Shown one piece after another: positions 18,300-26,135 of a stretch of 64,000 bases of DNA. The translations under genes and the position numbers were made by a program. Source of the DNA: Bacteroidetes bacterium HGW-Bacteroidetes-4 (GTDB taxonomy: Bacteria > Bacteroidota > Bacteroidia > Bacteroidales > SZUA-534); NCBI GenBank assembly GCA_002840905.1, contig PHDD01000032.1, positions 1-64,000 on the forward strand. The letters are read 5' to 3'. The notes beneath the pieces are model-generated. The model saw only the letters and a list, made by a program, of their open reading frames with translations. It was not told the DNA's origin and searched no databases. Position 1 is the stretch's first letter. Every line of letters begins with the position of its first letter.

Positions 18300-19613
18300 A
18301 TGAGCAATACCTTGTATTTAAGTTTTGGAGTTAAAACAGAAACTGGCATCGATAAGGAATTTAACACCGATGCTTTTGTTGAATTTGATATAGCCGAAGG
18401 TCATGTGTTTGCCGTTTGCGACGGTCATAACGGCGTTGAAGGGCGTGGAGCATTGGCTTCGAAAATGGTTGCCGAAAGCATCCGTAAATATTTTTTTAAC
18501 CGCAGCTACAGCGATTTCGATAAGGCTATAACCAACGCTGTGGTTTATGCCAATTATACCCTTTATCAACAAACCTTAAAAGATGAAAAATACCAGGGAA
18601 TCGGAAGTACACTGGCAATTCTTATTGTAAAAAACAACAAAGCCTGGTATGCTTATGCCGGCGATAGCCGGATTTACCTTTTACGCGAGGGCAAATTGCA
18701 ATTGCTGACCCGCGATCATGTGGAAACTCCCGAATATCCAAACGATGCTGAAGTGACTATTTTATTGGGCCATCATAAAGACATTAAATTCGGGGTTTGT
18801 AAACAACCGTTGACTATTGAAACCAATGATTTATTTTTATTGTGTACCGATGGTGTTACCGATGTACTCGGAAAAGAAAGCCTGCTTGACGTTTTAAACG
18901 ATGCAAATACAGCACCCGAACATAAAAGCCTGAAACTGGCTGAGAAATTACACGAAGCCGGAGCCAAAGATAATTACACCATACAGATCCTGGAATTTTC
19001 AGAAAAGGTTGTTGAATCAGAACCAACAATAGAGCCACTAAATAAGAAAAACCTGATGGGAATTGTCGCTATTGTAGTTTCACTTTTATTGGTTGTTGCT
19101 GCCTTTCTCTTTTTTCCGGATTTGAAAAACAAGACAACCAAAGGCCCAAAAACCGAAGTGGTGAAACTCTCTGAAGTGGAAAATCAGAAAAATGAAAGCG
19201 GCAAAAAGGCAGTTATGAAACCTGAGGAAAAATTGGTTGAACAAAAAAACAGTGAAAAGCAACCGCAACAAAAGGTGCAAACAAACAAACAAGCAACTCA
19301 GGCAATACAGGGTAAACCCTTATTTTATGAGCATGAAATAAAATATGGCGAAAACCTGTATCGGATAGCTATTCGCTATAATGTAACGCAAAAAGAACTG
19401 ATAGCCATAAATGGTTCGGTAGCCGAAAAGCTGATAGCCGGAAAAAAGCTTAATATTCCGGTTACAGCCATTCATAAAGTGGCATCGGGCGAGAGCTTCA
19501 GTACCTTAAGCAATAAATACAATGTAAAAATATCGCTTATAGTTGCCGCCAATAAAATGGAGCCGCTGCAGGCGCTTCCGGTCGGAAAAATGGTAGTTAT
19601 TCCTAAACGCTGA
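18300..19613 (+). CDS. PP2C phosphatase with membrane anchor and two LysM domains
   Basis: A 437-residue protein. Residues 1-~245 are a PP2C serine/threonine phosphatase with VCDGHNG, GIGSTLAIL, YAGDSRIYLL, LLTRDH, LLCTDGVTD and AKDNYTI. No signal peptide precedes it, so this part is cytoplasmic. A transmembrane helix spans ~251-273, followed by a Lys/Glu/Gln-rich linker to ~340 and two LysM domains (342-387 and 388-437), which should lie in the periplasm and bind peptidoglycan. The layout mirrors PASTA kinases, with a phosphatase instead of a kinase. The DGHNG motif replaces the usual DGxGG. It follows DUF554 by 12 bp. Confidence 0.88.
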   Translation: MSNTLYLSFGVKTETGIDKEFNTDAFVEFDIAEGHVFAVCDGHNGVEGRGALASKMVAESIRKYFFNRSYSDFDKAITNAVVYANYTLYQQTLKDEKYQGIGSTLAILIVKNNKAWYAYAGDSRIYLLREGKLQLLTRDHVETPEYPNDAEVTILLGHHKDIKFGVCKQPLTIETNDLFLLCTDGVTDVLGKESLLDVLNDANTAPEHKSLKLAEKLHEAGAKDNYTIQILEFSEKVVESEPTIEPLNKKNLMGIVAIVVSLLLVVAAFLFFPDLKNKTTKGPKTEVVKLSEVENQKNESGKKAVMKPEEKLVEQKNSEKQPQQKVQTNKQATQAIQGKPLFYEHEIKYGENLYRIAIRYNVTQKELIAINGSVAEKLIAGKKLNIPVTAIHKVASGESFSTLSNKYNVKISLIVAANKMEPLQALPVGKMVVIPKR

Positions 19614-19648
19614 CAACGATAAACGCATTAAAAACTGAACAATTTTAA

Positions 19649-20734
19649 ATGAATACCCACCAACTACTGCTAAAGATGCTTCCGGGATTAATTCCCTTAT
19701 TTATTTTTATAGTTATTGATGAACTTTGGGGAACCAAAGCCGGTTTAATTGCCGCTTTGGTGGTGGGTACGGTAGAAATTCTTTATTTTTTAATTAAAGA
19801 ACGGCGTATCGATAAATTTGTTTTGTTCGATACCCTTTTGTTGTTGGCTATGGGAGGTGTTTCGCTGGCTCTTGAAAATGATGTTTTCTTTAAATTGAAG
19901 CCCGGAATTATTGGTTTGATAATCTGCGTGTTACTGGGTGTTTCGGTTTTTACTCCACAAAACATGTTACTCCAAATGTCGAAACGATACATGGGTGATT
20001 TGACTTTATCTGATGAGCAATACCAACAGATGAACCGGAGCATTAAAATACTGTTTTATATTTTTGTTTTTCATACGGCTTTGGTATTTTATGCGGCTTG
20101 GTTTTTATCGGACAAGGCCTGGTTTTTTATAAGCGGGGGCTTGTTTTATATAATAATAGGTGGCTATTTTTTGTATGAATTTTTAAAGCTAAAACTGAAA
20201 AAGCAGCAAATGGCCCATGAGGAATGGTTTCCATTGGTCGACGAAAGTGGAAAAGTAATTGGCAAAGCCAGTCGTTCCGCCTGTCATTCCAATCCCGATT
20301 TGCTTCATCCGGTGGTGCATTTGCATGTTTTCGATTCCCGGGGCAATTTGTATTTGCAAAAACGTCCGGCAAATAAAACCATTCAACCCGATAAATGGGA
20401 CACATCGGTTGGAGGGCATTTGAAATTGGGCGAGACTGTAGAACAGGGACTAATGCGCGAGGCATCGGAAGAACTCGGGCTGGTCGATTTTGAGCCCCGT
20501 TTTTTGTTTTCTTACGTTTGGAAGTCAGCAGTGGAATCGGAGTTGGTTTTTACTTTTGCTACCCGTTATACCAAAGCAATTACAATTAATAAAGATGAGC
20601 TTGCCGATGGACGTTTTTGGAATTTTGAAGCCCTAAAGAAAAAAACGGGAACATCACTGTTCACACCCAATTTTGAGTATGAATTTGCCTTACTGGCAAA
20701 AAATAAAGGCCGCGCGGGCGGCCTGTATTCTTAG
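19649..20734 (+). CDS. YciB-like membrane domain fused to a Nudix hydrolase
   Basis: A 361-residue fusion. Residues 1-~185 have six hydrophobic segments and the pattern of the septation protein YciB/IspZ family (MLPGLIPLFIF, RIDKFVLFDTLLLL, FFKLKPGIIG). Residues ~188-361 are a Nudix domain close to the isopentenyl-isomerase/YfcD-like branch: EEWFPLVDESGKVIGKA, RPANKTIQPDKWDTSVGGH, and a complete Nudix box starting GHLKLGE and ending REASEELGL. The catalytic part would sit on the cytoplasmic face of the inner membrane. Its substrate is unknown. The last codons encode a hairpin that serves as the terminator of the convergent gene. Confidence 0.85.
   Translation: MNTHQLLLKMLPGLIPLFIFIVIDELWGTKAGLIAALVVGTVEILYFLIKERRIDKFVLFDTLLLLAMGGVSLALENDVFFKLKPGIIGLIICVLLGVSVFTPQNMLLQMSKRYMGDLTLSDEQYQQMNRSIKILFYIFVFHTALVFYAAWFLSDKAWFFISGGLFYIIIGGYFLYEFLKLKLKKQQMAHEEWFPLVDESGKVIGKASRSACHSNPDLLHPVVHLHVFDSRGNLYLQKRPANKTIQPDKWDTSVGGHLKLGETVEQGLMREASEELGLVDFEPRFLFSYVWKSAVESELVFTFATRYTKAITINKDELADGRFWNFEALKKKTGTSLFTPNFEYEFALLAKNKGRAGGLYS
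20695..20723 (-). terminator. Intrinsic terminator of the HU/SPOR gene, inside the Nudix gene
   Basis: GGCCGC (20708-20713), a GCGG loop and GCGGCC (20718-20723) form a strong hairpin. Read on the minus strand it is followed by a T-rich run (complement of the A-rich 20697-20707), the layout of an intrinsic terminator for the convergent gene ending at 20754. On the plus strand the hairpin lies within the last codons of the YciB-Nudix gene. Confidence 0.6.
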
Positions 20735-20753
20735 CTAATATAATTATTGCTTC

Positions 20754-21833
20754 TTATTTAATAAATATCCAGGTTTCAGCATTTGATTGCCGCATGGTTT
20801 TCCATTCACTTAAGGCATCGCGCCAGGTAAACAGGGTTTTGTAACTTACAATGTGGAAACCATTGCTACGCATTACAATTTCTGAAGCATAGCCTTCGTC
20901 AAGTAGTTTTTGCTGGTAACGCTCTGCGTTCGAGGCTACTTTAAAACTACCGGCAACTACGTAGTATTTTTTTACGTAAGCCTCTGCTACTGGTTCAACG
21001 GGTTCTTCAACCACTACCGGTTCTTCAATGGTGTCGGCAAGGGCAAGGGTGTCAACCGGTGCCGGAACTTCTACCACTGGGGTCTCTATCACTTCTTTTT
21101 TTCCAAAGAATTTGTCTTTTAAATCGAAGGCAAAAAACGACCATACGCCACCACCTACTATTATTATTACTAGTGCCAGTATAATAATCAGGTTGCGTGA
21201 ATTGTTTGATGAGCTTGTCATAGGGATTTCTTGTTTAGTATTTGATATGGGTTTATTAATTGCCGTTTGAGAGGTTATGGGCCTTTCGGTAACGGGCGGA
21301 ATTGATTTGGATTCAGGTTTTGAAACAGGTTTAACTGGTTCTGTGGGTTTTTCGGGTTCGGTTTTGGGTTTTTCCACTTCATTTTTTGCCGCAGAAGAGG
21401 TGTCTTTTTTTGGAGTTTCGCTTCCAGTTGTTTCTTTAGCAGGCGCTTCATCCAAAACAATGGTAGGTTTAACATCAGTTGGCGATGGTGCTGCCTTTTC
21501 AGCTGCACTGGTTTGAACTTTGGTTTCAAACTTTATGTTACCCAGATTATCTTTTACTAAAAAACCAACTTCTTTAATCTCATAGGCTTTTTTACCGGCA
21601 AAACTTTTCTCCACTTCCTGTATAAAGGCAGTAATCTTTTCGCCGGCTTCTGTTTTGCTGATTTTTTCAGCCTTTATTATCTGATTGATCAACAATCCGT
21701 CGTTAAACTTTAAAAAATCGTTAAACGATATTTGTTTTCCTTCTGGGGTGTCTTGTATCATAAAGGCACCAAAATCGGGAATAATAATACGGTTATTATT
21801 CTCGATAAGCTCTTTCAGGTATTTACTAATCAT
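20754..21833 (-). CDS. HU-like/SPOR domain protein
   Basis: A 359-residue protein. Residues 1-~105 resemble the HU-CCDC81-type domain of Bacteroidota (ISKYLKELIENNNRIIIPDFGAF, later GFLVKDNLGNI). A long Lys/Glu/Pro/Thr-rich linker follows, then a transmembrane helix at ~212-232 (LIIILALVIIIVGGGVWSFF) and a C-terminal SPOR domain (KYYVVAGSFKVASNAERYQQKL ... IVSYKTLFTWRDALSEW). SPOR domains bind denuded glycan at the division septum, so this protein probably links cell interior to septal peptidoglycan. It is convergent with the YciB-Nudix gene. Confidence 0.82.
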   Translation of the reverse strand: MISKYLKELIENNNRIIIPDFGAFMIQDTPEGKQISFNDFLKFNDGLLINQIIKAEKISKTEAGEKITAFIQEVEKSFAGKKAYEIKEVGFLVKDNLGNIKFETKVQTSAAEKAAPSPTDVKPTIVLDEAPAKETTGSETPKKDTSSAAKNEVEKPKTEPEKPTEPVKPVSKPESKSIPPVTERPITSQTAINKPISNTKQEIPMTSSSNNSRNLIIILALVIIIVGGGVWSFFAFDLKDKFFGKKEVIETPVVEVPAPVDTLALADTIEEPVVVEEPVEPVAEAYVKKYYVVAGSFKVASNAERYQQKLLDEGYASEIVMRSNGFHIVSYKTLFTWRDALSEWKTMRQSNAETWIFIK

Positions 21834-21931
21834 GCCTTACTGTTTTTTTTGTCAGGGTAAATTTACAATAAAATTTTATTATATAATTATTCGTAGCTTT
21901 ATTCACTTAAGTTTTACTAAAATAGTTTCGT

Positions 21932-22405
21932 ATGAGCCTAAAAAATATCAATATTTATTTTGCTGCTTCCATACGTGGAGGACGTGATTTCGCCCCGGAG
22001 TATCAAAAACTGATAACTGAGCTGAATAAATATGGAAAAGTATTAACCGAACACATTGCCAATAATACTTTGTTGGCTCAGGAAGCCCATTTAAGTGATG
22101 AACAGATTCACGATCGCGATTTACAATGGTTGCGTGAAAGCGATGTGGTGGTGGCCGAAGTAACACAGATTTCAATGGGGGTAGGCTACGAATTGGCCAC
22201 AGCTCTTTTTCTGAATATACCGGTTCTGTGTTTATTTAACAATTCGCAAGGCCGGAAATTATCGGCTATGATAAAAGGACAAACAAAGTTTACGCATAAA
22301 AATTATGTTTCGCTTAACGAAGCATTTGCTGCCATTGAACATTTTTTTGCTGCGTATTTTTTGAAACAAAGCCAGAACAGTATTGTTAACAATAAGAACA
22401 ACTAA
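21932..22405 (+). CDS. Nucleoside 2-deoxyribosyltransferase family; DNPH1/Rcl-like nucleotide hydrolase
   Basis: A 157-residue protein that matches the DNPH1/Rcl pattern closely: IYFAASIRGGRD at the N-terminus, KVLTEHIA, the catalytic-region DRDLQWLRESDVVVAEVTQ, SMGVGYELATA, and LSAMIKGQTKF. DNPH1 enzymes cleave the N-glycosidic bond of deoxynucleoside 5'-monophosphates for nucleotide clean-up. The core glutamate is in GVGYELA. The gene precedes a dihydroorotate-dehydrogenase-like gene by 11 bp, which suggests a small nucleotide-metabolism set. Confidence 0.85.
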   Translation: MSLKNINIYFAASIRGGRDFAPEYQKLITELNKYGKVLTEHIANNTLLAQEAHLSDEQIHDRDLQWLRESDVVVAEVTQISMGVGYELATALFLNIPVLCLFNNSQGRKLSAMIKGQTKFTHKNYVSLNEAFAAIEHFFAAYFLKQSQNSIVNNKNN

Positions 22406-22416
22406 AATAAATATCT

Positions 22417-23412
22417 ATGACCAAATTATCCACAAAATACGCAGGACTGAATTTATCGAGTCCATTAATAGCAGCCAGTTCCGGTTTAACAGACACCGTT
22501 AAAAACATTGTAGAGCTTGAGAAAGCCGGTGTTGGAGCAATAGTATTAAAATCAATTTTTGAAGAAGAGATTTTAATGGAAATGGAGCAGGTAAAAAACG
22601 CAATGACCGGCCGTCCCTATGTTTTCCCCGAAACCTTTGATTATCTCGATGAGGAGCCTCATGAGGATTTAACCCGCAAATACCTGACACTGATTAAAGA
22701 AAGTAAAGCGGCTGTGGCTATTCCAATAATAGCAAGCATCAATTGTGTATCGAACCAAAAATGGGTTTATCTGGCGCAGGAAATTGAAAAAGCCGGTGCC
22801 GATGCCCTTGAATTAAACCTGTTTAGTTTGCCCAGTACCACTGAAGCTCCTGCCGGCGAAATTGAGGAAATGTATGTGGAATTGGTGGCTAAAGTAGTTA
22901 AAATGGTAAAAATTCCGGTAACCGTAAAAATAAGTCATTACTATACCGCCATGGGTCAGATGATTGAAAAATTTGCCGGAACGGGAATTAAAGGCATAGT
23001 GCTTTTTAACCGTTACTATGCGCCCGATATCGATATTAATCAGGAAAGTATTTCCGGCTCGTTTGTATTAAGCAGTTCTACTGATGTTTCACTTCCTTTA
23101 CGCTGGATTGCCCTGAGCTCAGGAAAAGTTAAGGTAGATTTTGCCGCATCAACCGGTGTTCACGATGGCGAAAGTGCTGTTAAGCTTTTGTTGGCTGGTG
23201 CCTCGGCAGTTCAACTAGCTTCGGTTATTTATAAGCGGGGCTTAAATGTGATTGATGAATTGAATCATTTTATTTTAAACTGGATGAAAGGAAAAAAATA
23301 CGATTCCATTGCCGATTTTCAGGGAAAAGTAAACTACAAGTCAACCAGCAATCCGGCTTCGTGGGAACGTACCCAGTTTATGCGCGAATTCCGGCATTTT
23401 GTTAACCAATAA
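22417..23412 (+). CDS. Dihydroorotate dehydrogenase-like flavoprotein
   Basis: A 331-residue TIM-barrel protein of the dihydroorotate-dehydrogenase superfamily. The N-terminus (LSTKYAGLNLSSPLIAASSGLT) and the FMN-phosphate region (GVHDGESAVKLLLAGASAVQLASVIY) are clear, and IPVTVKISHYY carries the central Lys. It differs from true PyrD: the catalytic Cys/Ser loop is not the standard one, and such proteins in Bacteroidota are annotated only as dihydroorotate-dehydrogenase-like. It may reduce or oxidise another pyrimidine. A strong terminator follows. Confidence 0.75.
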   Translation: MTKLSTKYAGLNLSSPLIAASSGLTDTVKNIVELEKAGVGAIVLKSIFEEEILMEMEQVKNAMTGRPYVFPETFDYLDEEPHEDLTRKYLTLIKESKAAVAIPIIASINCVSNQKWVYLAQEIEKAGADALELNLFSLPSTTEAPAGEIEEMYVELVAKVVKMVKIPVTVKISHYYTAMGQMIEKFAGTGIKGIVLFNRYYAPDIDINQESISGSFVLSSSTDVSLPLRWIALSSGKVKVDFAASTGVHDGESAVKLLLAGASAVQLASVIYKRGLNVIDELNHFILNWMKGKKYDSIADFQGKVNYKSTSNPASWERTQFMREFRHFVNQ

Positions 23413-23461
23413 GAATAAAAACACAAAATCCGCTTATACGGTTTGAAAGAACTTGAATAAA

Positions 23462-23519
23462 GCAAAAAATAAAAAGAGGGTGTCCTTGGTTTTTTGTGAC
23501 ATCCTCTTTTTATTTTTGC
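23462..23519 (+). terminator. Long A/T-rich terminator hairpin
   Basis: Arms at 23462-23484 and 23498-23519 (AAAAAGAGG ... CCTCTTTTT, extended by GTGTC/GACAT and by A/T pairs) form a stem of about 20 bp with a T-rich 3' arm. It lies 50 bp after the dihydroorotate-dehydrogenase-like gene and would stop transcription in either direction. Its 3' arm contains TATTTTTG (23511-23518), a -7 match for the next gene. Confidence 0.75.
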
Positions 23520-23537
23520 CACCAAGTGAAAAAAAGT

Positions 23538-24056
23538 ATGGATACAAATCTGATTGAAGCTTATTATAAACTGCGCCAGGAGATTGATGCTGCAAGTGTA
23601 AAGCTGGAAAAGCATCACAAAAATCAAATAGCCTGTAAAAAAGGTTGCTCTTTGTGTTGTGAAAGTTTGCGCCTGTTTCCACTCGAACTGGCTGCCATAA
23701 GGCAGGAACTTGGTGAATACATACAGCAATTACCAAAAAAAAGATTCCGTTTAAATCCCAAAGCTTGCCGCTTTTTAGTTAACAACGTTTGTACTATTTA
23801 TGCATCGCGCCCCATTATTTGCCGAACCCAGGGACTGCCGCTTCTATACGAAAACAAACAGGGAACCGGCTTTGAATTCTCAACCTGCCGTTTAAATTTT
23901 AACGAAGTGGCCATTGAATCCTTTAATCAGGACAATGCTCTTTTTATGTCGCCTTTTAACAGTCGGTTGTTTTTGCTGAATCAGCAATTTGTTAAGCAGA
24001 TAAACAAGAAAAAAACAGACTCATTTTCACGCTTTAAATTAAATTCTTTAGGTTAA
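23538..24056 (+). CDS. YkgJ family cysteine cluster protein
   Basis: A 172-residue protein with the cysteine-cluster pattern of the YkgJ/CxxCxxCC (PF03692) family: CKKGCSLCCESL near residue 32, ACRFLVNNVCTIYASRPIICRTQG near residue 75, and a later STCRLNF. These cysteines are thought to bind zinc or an Fe-S cluster. The start at 23538 (MDTNLIEAYYKL) is chosen because the in-frame ATG at 23496 lies inside the preceding terminator hairpin. The function is unknown. Confidence 0.8.
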   Translation: MDTNLIEAYYKLRQEIDAASVKLEKHHKNQIACKKGCSLCCESLRLFPLELAAIRQELGEYIQQLPKKRFRLNPKACRFLVNNVCTIYASRPIICRTQGLPLLYENKQGTGFEFSTCRLNFNEVAIESFNQDNALFMSPFNSRLFLLNQQFVKQINKKKTDSFSRFKLNSLG

Positions 24057-24096
24057 ACGCCTGAGTAATTAAATCGATTTAGCATAATAAGCCGGC

Positions 24097-24133
24097 TTAA
24101 ATTTGAATTTAAACAGAAAAGCATCTATTTTCG
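24097..24133 (+). promoter_or_regulatory. Promoter with palindrome upstream of the DUF819 gene
   Basis: TTTG at 24102-24105, a 20-bp spacer and TATTTTCG at 24126-24133 match the Bacteroidota -33/-7 pattern. The -33 region is the centre of a perfect palindrome, TTAAATT-TG-AATTTAA (24097-24112), which could be an operator. It supports translation from 24157 and not from the in-frame ATG at 24103. Confidence 0.55.
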
Positions 24134-24156
24134 GCACGCAATTGAAAACACAAACT

Positions 24157-25323
24157 ATGCATTCCTTAATAGCACCATCCGATAATTTGTTATTATTCTT
24201 TATTGTTGTAGGCGCTGCAGCTTTTGGTATTTATTCTGAACACAAAAAGTGGTTCGGAAAACTATCAGGAATTTTGGTTACCATGATTTCGATGTCCATT
24301 TTATCGATGGTGGGACTGGTTCCGGTGGCATCGAATAACGAAGTTGATGTTCCGGTTTACAACCTGGTTTTCGATTATTTTATTCCTTTGGCCATTCCTT
24401 TATTGCTTTTTAGTTCGAACCTGAAAAAAATTATTAAAGAGAGCGGAAAGTTGTTGGTTGCTTATATTTTGGGTGCAGTGGGCGTGGTGTTGGGCAGTTT
24501 TCTGGCTATTTCCTTTATCAATCTGGGACCCGATTCGGGAAACACGGCCGGAGTAATTGTGGCTACCTTAATTGGCGGAAGTGTAAACTTTATTGCTGCA
24601 GGCGAGATTCTGAATTTCAGTACCAATCCCTTGTTCTCGGCAACTATTGCGGTCGATAATTTTGTATCGAATATGTACACCCTTTTGCTGTTTTTGATTC
24701 CCTCGTTGGCATTTCTATCTCGATTTTTTGTTAAGACAAAAAATGCAGCACCCGATGCGGAGCTGGAACAAGCCGCTACCGGCCACGGAATAACCATTGA
24801 ACGAATTGCGCTTAGTTTATTTGTTGCTGCCTTAATTGCAGGACTGGGTAATTTTGTGGCACCCTGGTTACAAAAACTGTTTCATACCTCGCTGAATCTG
24901 GAAATTTTACTTATCACTGTATTTGCTGTGGCTGCCGCCAACTTATTTCCCAAACGACTTAAGTTTCTCGAAAACACCGCCTATTCCATTGGTTTATGGA
25001 TGATGTTTGTGTTTTTAGCAGTTATTGGAGCAGCTACCAACCTTAGCGATATTGTTCATATTGGCCCGGCAGTGCTGGCTTTTTATGCCGTAATTCTTAT
25101 TTTTCATCTGGTATTTATGCTGGCTGTGGCCAAATTATTTAAACTCGACGTTTACGAAGTGGTCATTTCTTCAGCGGCTAATGTTATGGGGCCATCGGTT
25201 GCAGCACCAATGGCTGCTTCAATGGGACAGAAGAAACTGGTTACCCCCGGAGTTTTGGTGGGCATTTTAGGTTACATCATTGGTACCTTTATCGGAGTTT
25301 CTATTGCCCTGCTTTTATCGTAA
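24157..25323 (+). CDS. DUF819 family membrane protein
   Basis: A 388-residue integral membrane protein with about ten to eleven hydrophobic helices. Family marks are FDYFIPLAIPLLLFSSNLKKI, the GVIVATLIGGSVNFIAA stretch, and the near-duplicate VISSAANVMGPSVAAPMAASM close to the C-terminus. The inverted-repeat organisation suggests a transporter, and the substrate is unknown. Start chosen at 24157 from the promoter position. It is followed 42 bp later by the response regulator gene, so the two might be co-transcribed. Confidence 0.82.
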   Translation: MHSLIAPSDNLLLFFIVVGAAAFGIYSEHKKWFGKLSGILVTMISMSILSMVGLVPVASNNEVDVPVYNLVFDYFIPLAIPLLLFSSNLKKIIKESGKLLVAYILGAVGVVLGSFLAISFINLGPDSGNTAGVIVATLIGGSVNFIAAGEILNFSTNPLFSATIAVDNFVSNMYTLLLFLIPSLAFLSRFFVKTKNAAPDAELEQAATGHGITIERIALSLFVAALIAGLGNFVAPWLQKLFHTSLNLEILLITVFAVAAANLFPKRLKFLENTAYSIGLWMMFVFLAVIGAATNLSDIVHIGPAVLAFYAVILIFHLVFMLAVAKLFKLDVYEVVISSAANVMGPSVAAPMAASMGQKKLVTPGVLVGILGYIIGTFIGVSIALLLS

Positions 25324-25365
25324 AGGTTTTATCTGTATCTTTAATCGGCTAAAAAAGTATTCCTT

Positions 25366-26046
25366 ATGAGAGTTTTATTGGTTGAAGACGAAACAGATTT
25401 GGCGCAGTCCATACTCGATTATTTGAAAAATACGCAGAAGTTTAATTGCGATGTAGCTTACAATCTTGAGAAAGCTACCGAATTGTGTGTGTTGTACGAG
25501 TACGATTGCTTAATTATTGATATTGGTTTACCCGACGGAAATGGTTTGGATCTGATAAAAAGTTCAAAAGCCAATCACAGTAAAACCGGAATAATCATTA
25601 TATCAGCCCGCGATGCAATTGAAGACCGCATAAAAGGACTAAACCTGGGAGCCGACGACTACCTGGTAAAACCCTTTCATTTATCGGAACTTAACGCCCG
25701 GATTTATTCGCTGGTGCGCCGTTTACGTTTCGATGGAAACAGTGTTTTTGTGGTGAATGAAATATCAATCGATCCGCAAAGTCGCGAAGTAAAAATAAAC
25801 GGAAAAGCTATTGAACTAACCAAAAGCGAATACGATATTCTCTATTATTTTATGTCGAACAAAAACCAGGTTATATCCAAAACATCGCTGGCCGAGAGCC
25901 TGGTTGGCGAATATGTTGATATATTAAACTCCCTCGATTTTGTGTATCTGCACATTAAAAACCTGCGAAAAAAACTAACTGCTGCAGGTTGCACCGATTA
26001 CATAAAAACCGTTTATGGCGTGGGCTACAAATTTCAGGTAGAATGA
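25366..26046 (+). CDS. OmpR/PhoB-type response regulator
   Basis: A 226-residue regulator. The receiver domain (1-~118) has the acidic pocket E8/D9, phospho-acceptor Asp in LIIDIGLPDGNG (~D52), the switch Ser in IIISARD and Lys in YLVKPF. The C-terminal winged helix (~130-226) ends with the usual NLRKKL ... IKTVYGVGYKF. The partner kinase follows after 89 bp. The pair lies directly before the haem operon, but a regulatory link is only inferred from position. Confidence 0.93.
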   Translation: MRVLLVEDETDLAQSILDYLKNTQKFNCDVAYNLEKATELCVLYEYDCLIIDIGLPDGNGLDLIKSSKANHSKTGIIIISARDAIEDRIKGLNLGADDYLVKPFHLSELNARIYSLVRRLRFDGNSVFVVNEISIDPQSREVKINGKAIELTKSEYDILYYFMSNKNQVISKTSLAESLVGEYVDILNSLDFVYLHIKNLRKKLTAAGCTDYIKTVYGVGYKFQVE

Positions 26047-26102
26047 AACATCCATGATAAATAAGTTTAACCCATACGCGCATGATAAATTTTATGGATG
26101 TT
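26047..26102 (+). promoter_or_regulatory. Inverted repeat between response regulator and kinase
   Basis: AACATCCAT (26047-26055) and ATGGATGTT (26094-26102) are perfect inverted 9-mers beginning right after the regulator's stop codon. Between them CATGATAAAT occurs twice. There is no T-run after the stem, so it is more likely an mRNA processing or stability element, or an operator, than a terminator. Confidence 0.4.
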
Positions 26103-26135
26103 CCATCTGACAAATGAAAAACAAATTATAAACAG

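Noticed and set aside
21923-21930. TAGTTTCG as the -7 element of the DNPH1-like gene
   Set aside because: It ends one base before the start codon, so transcription would begin inside the gene; no later Met could serve as start.
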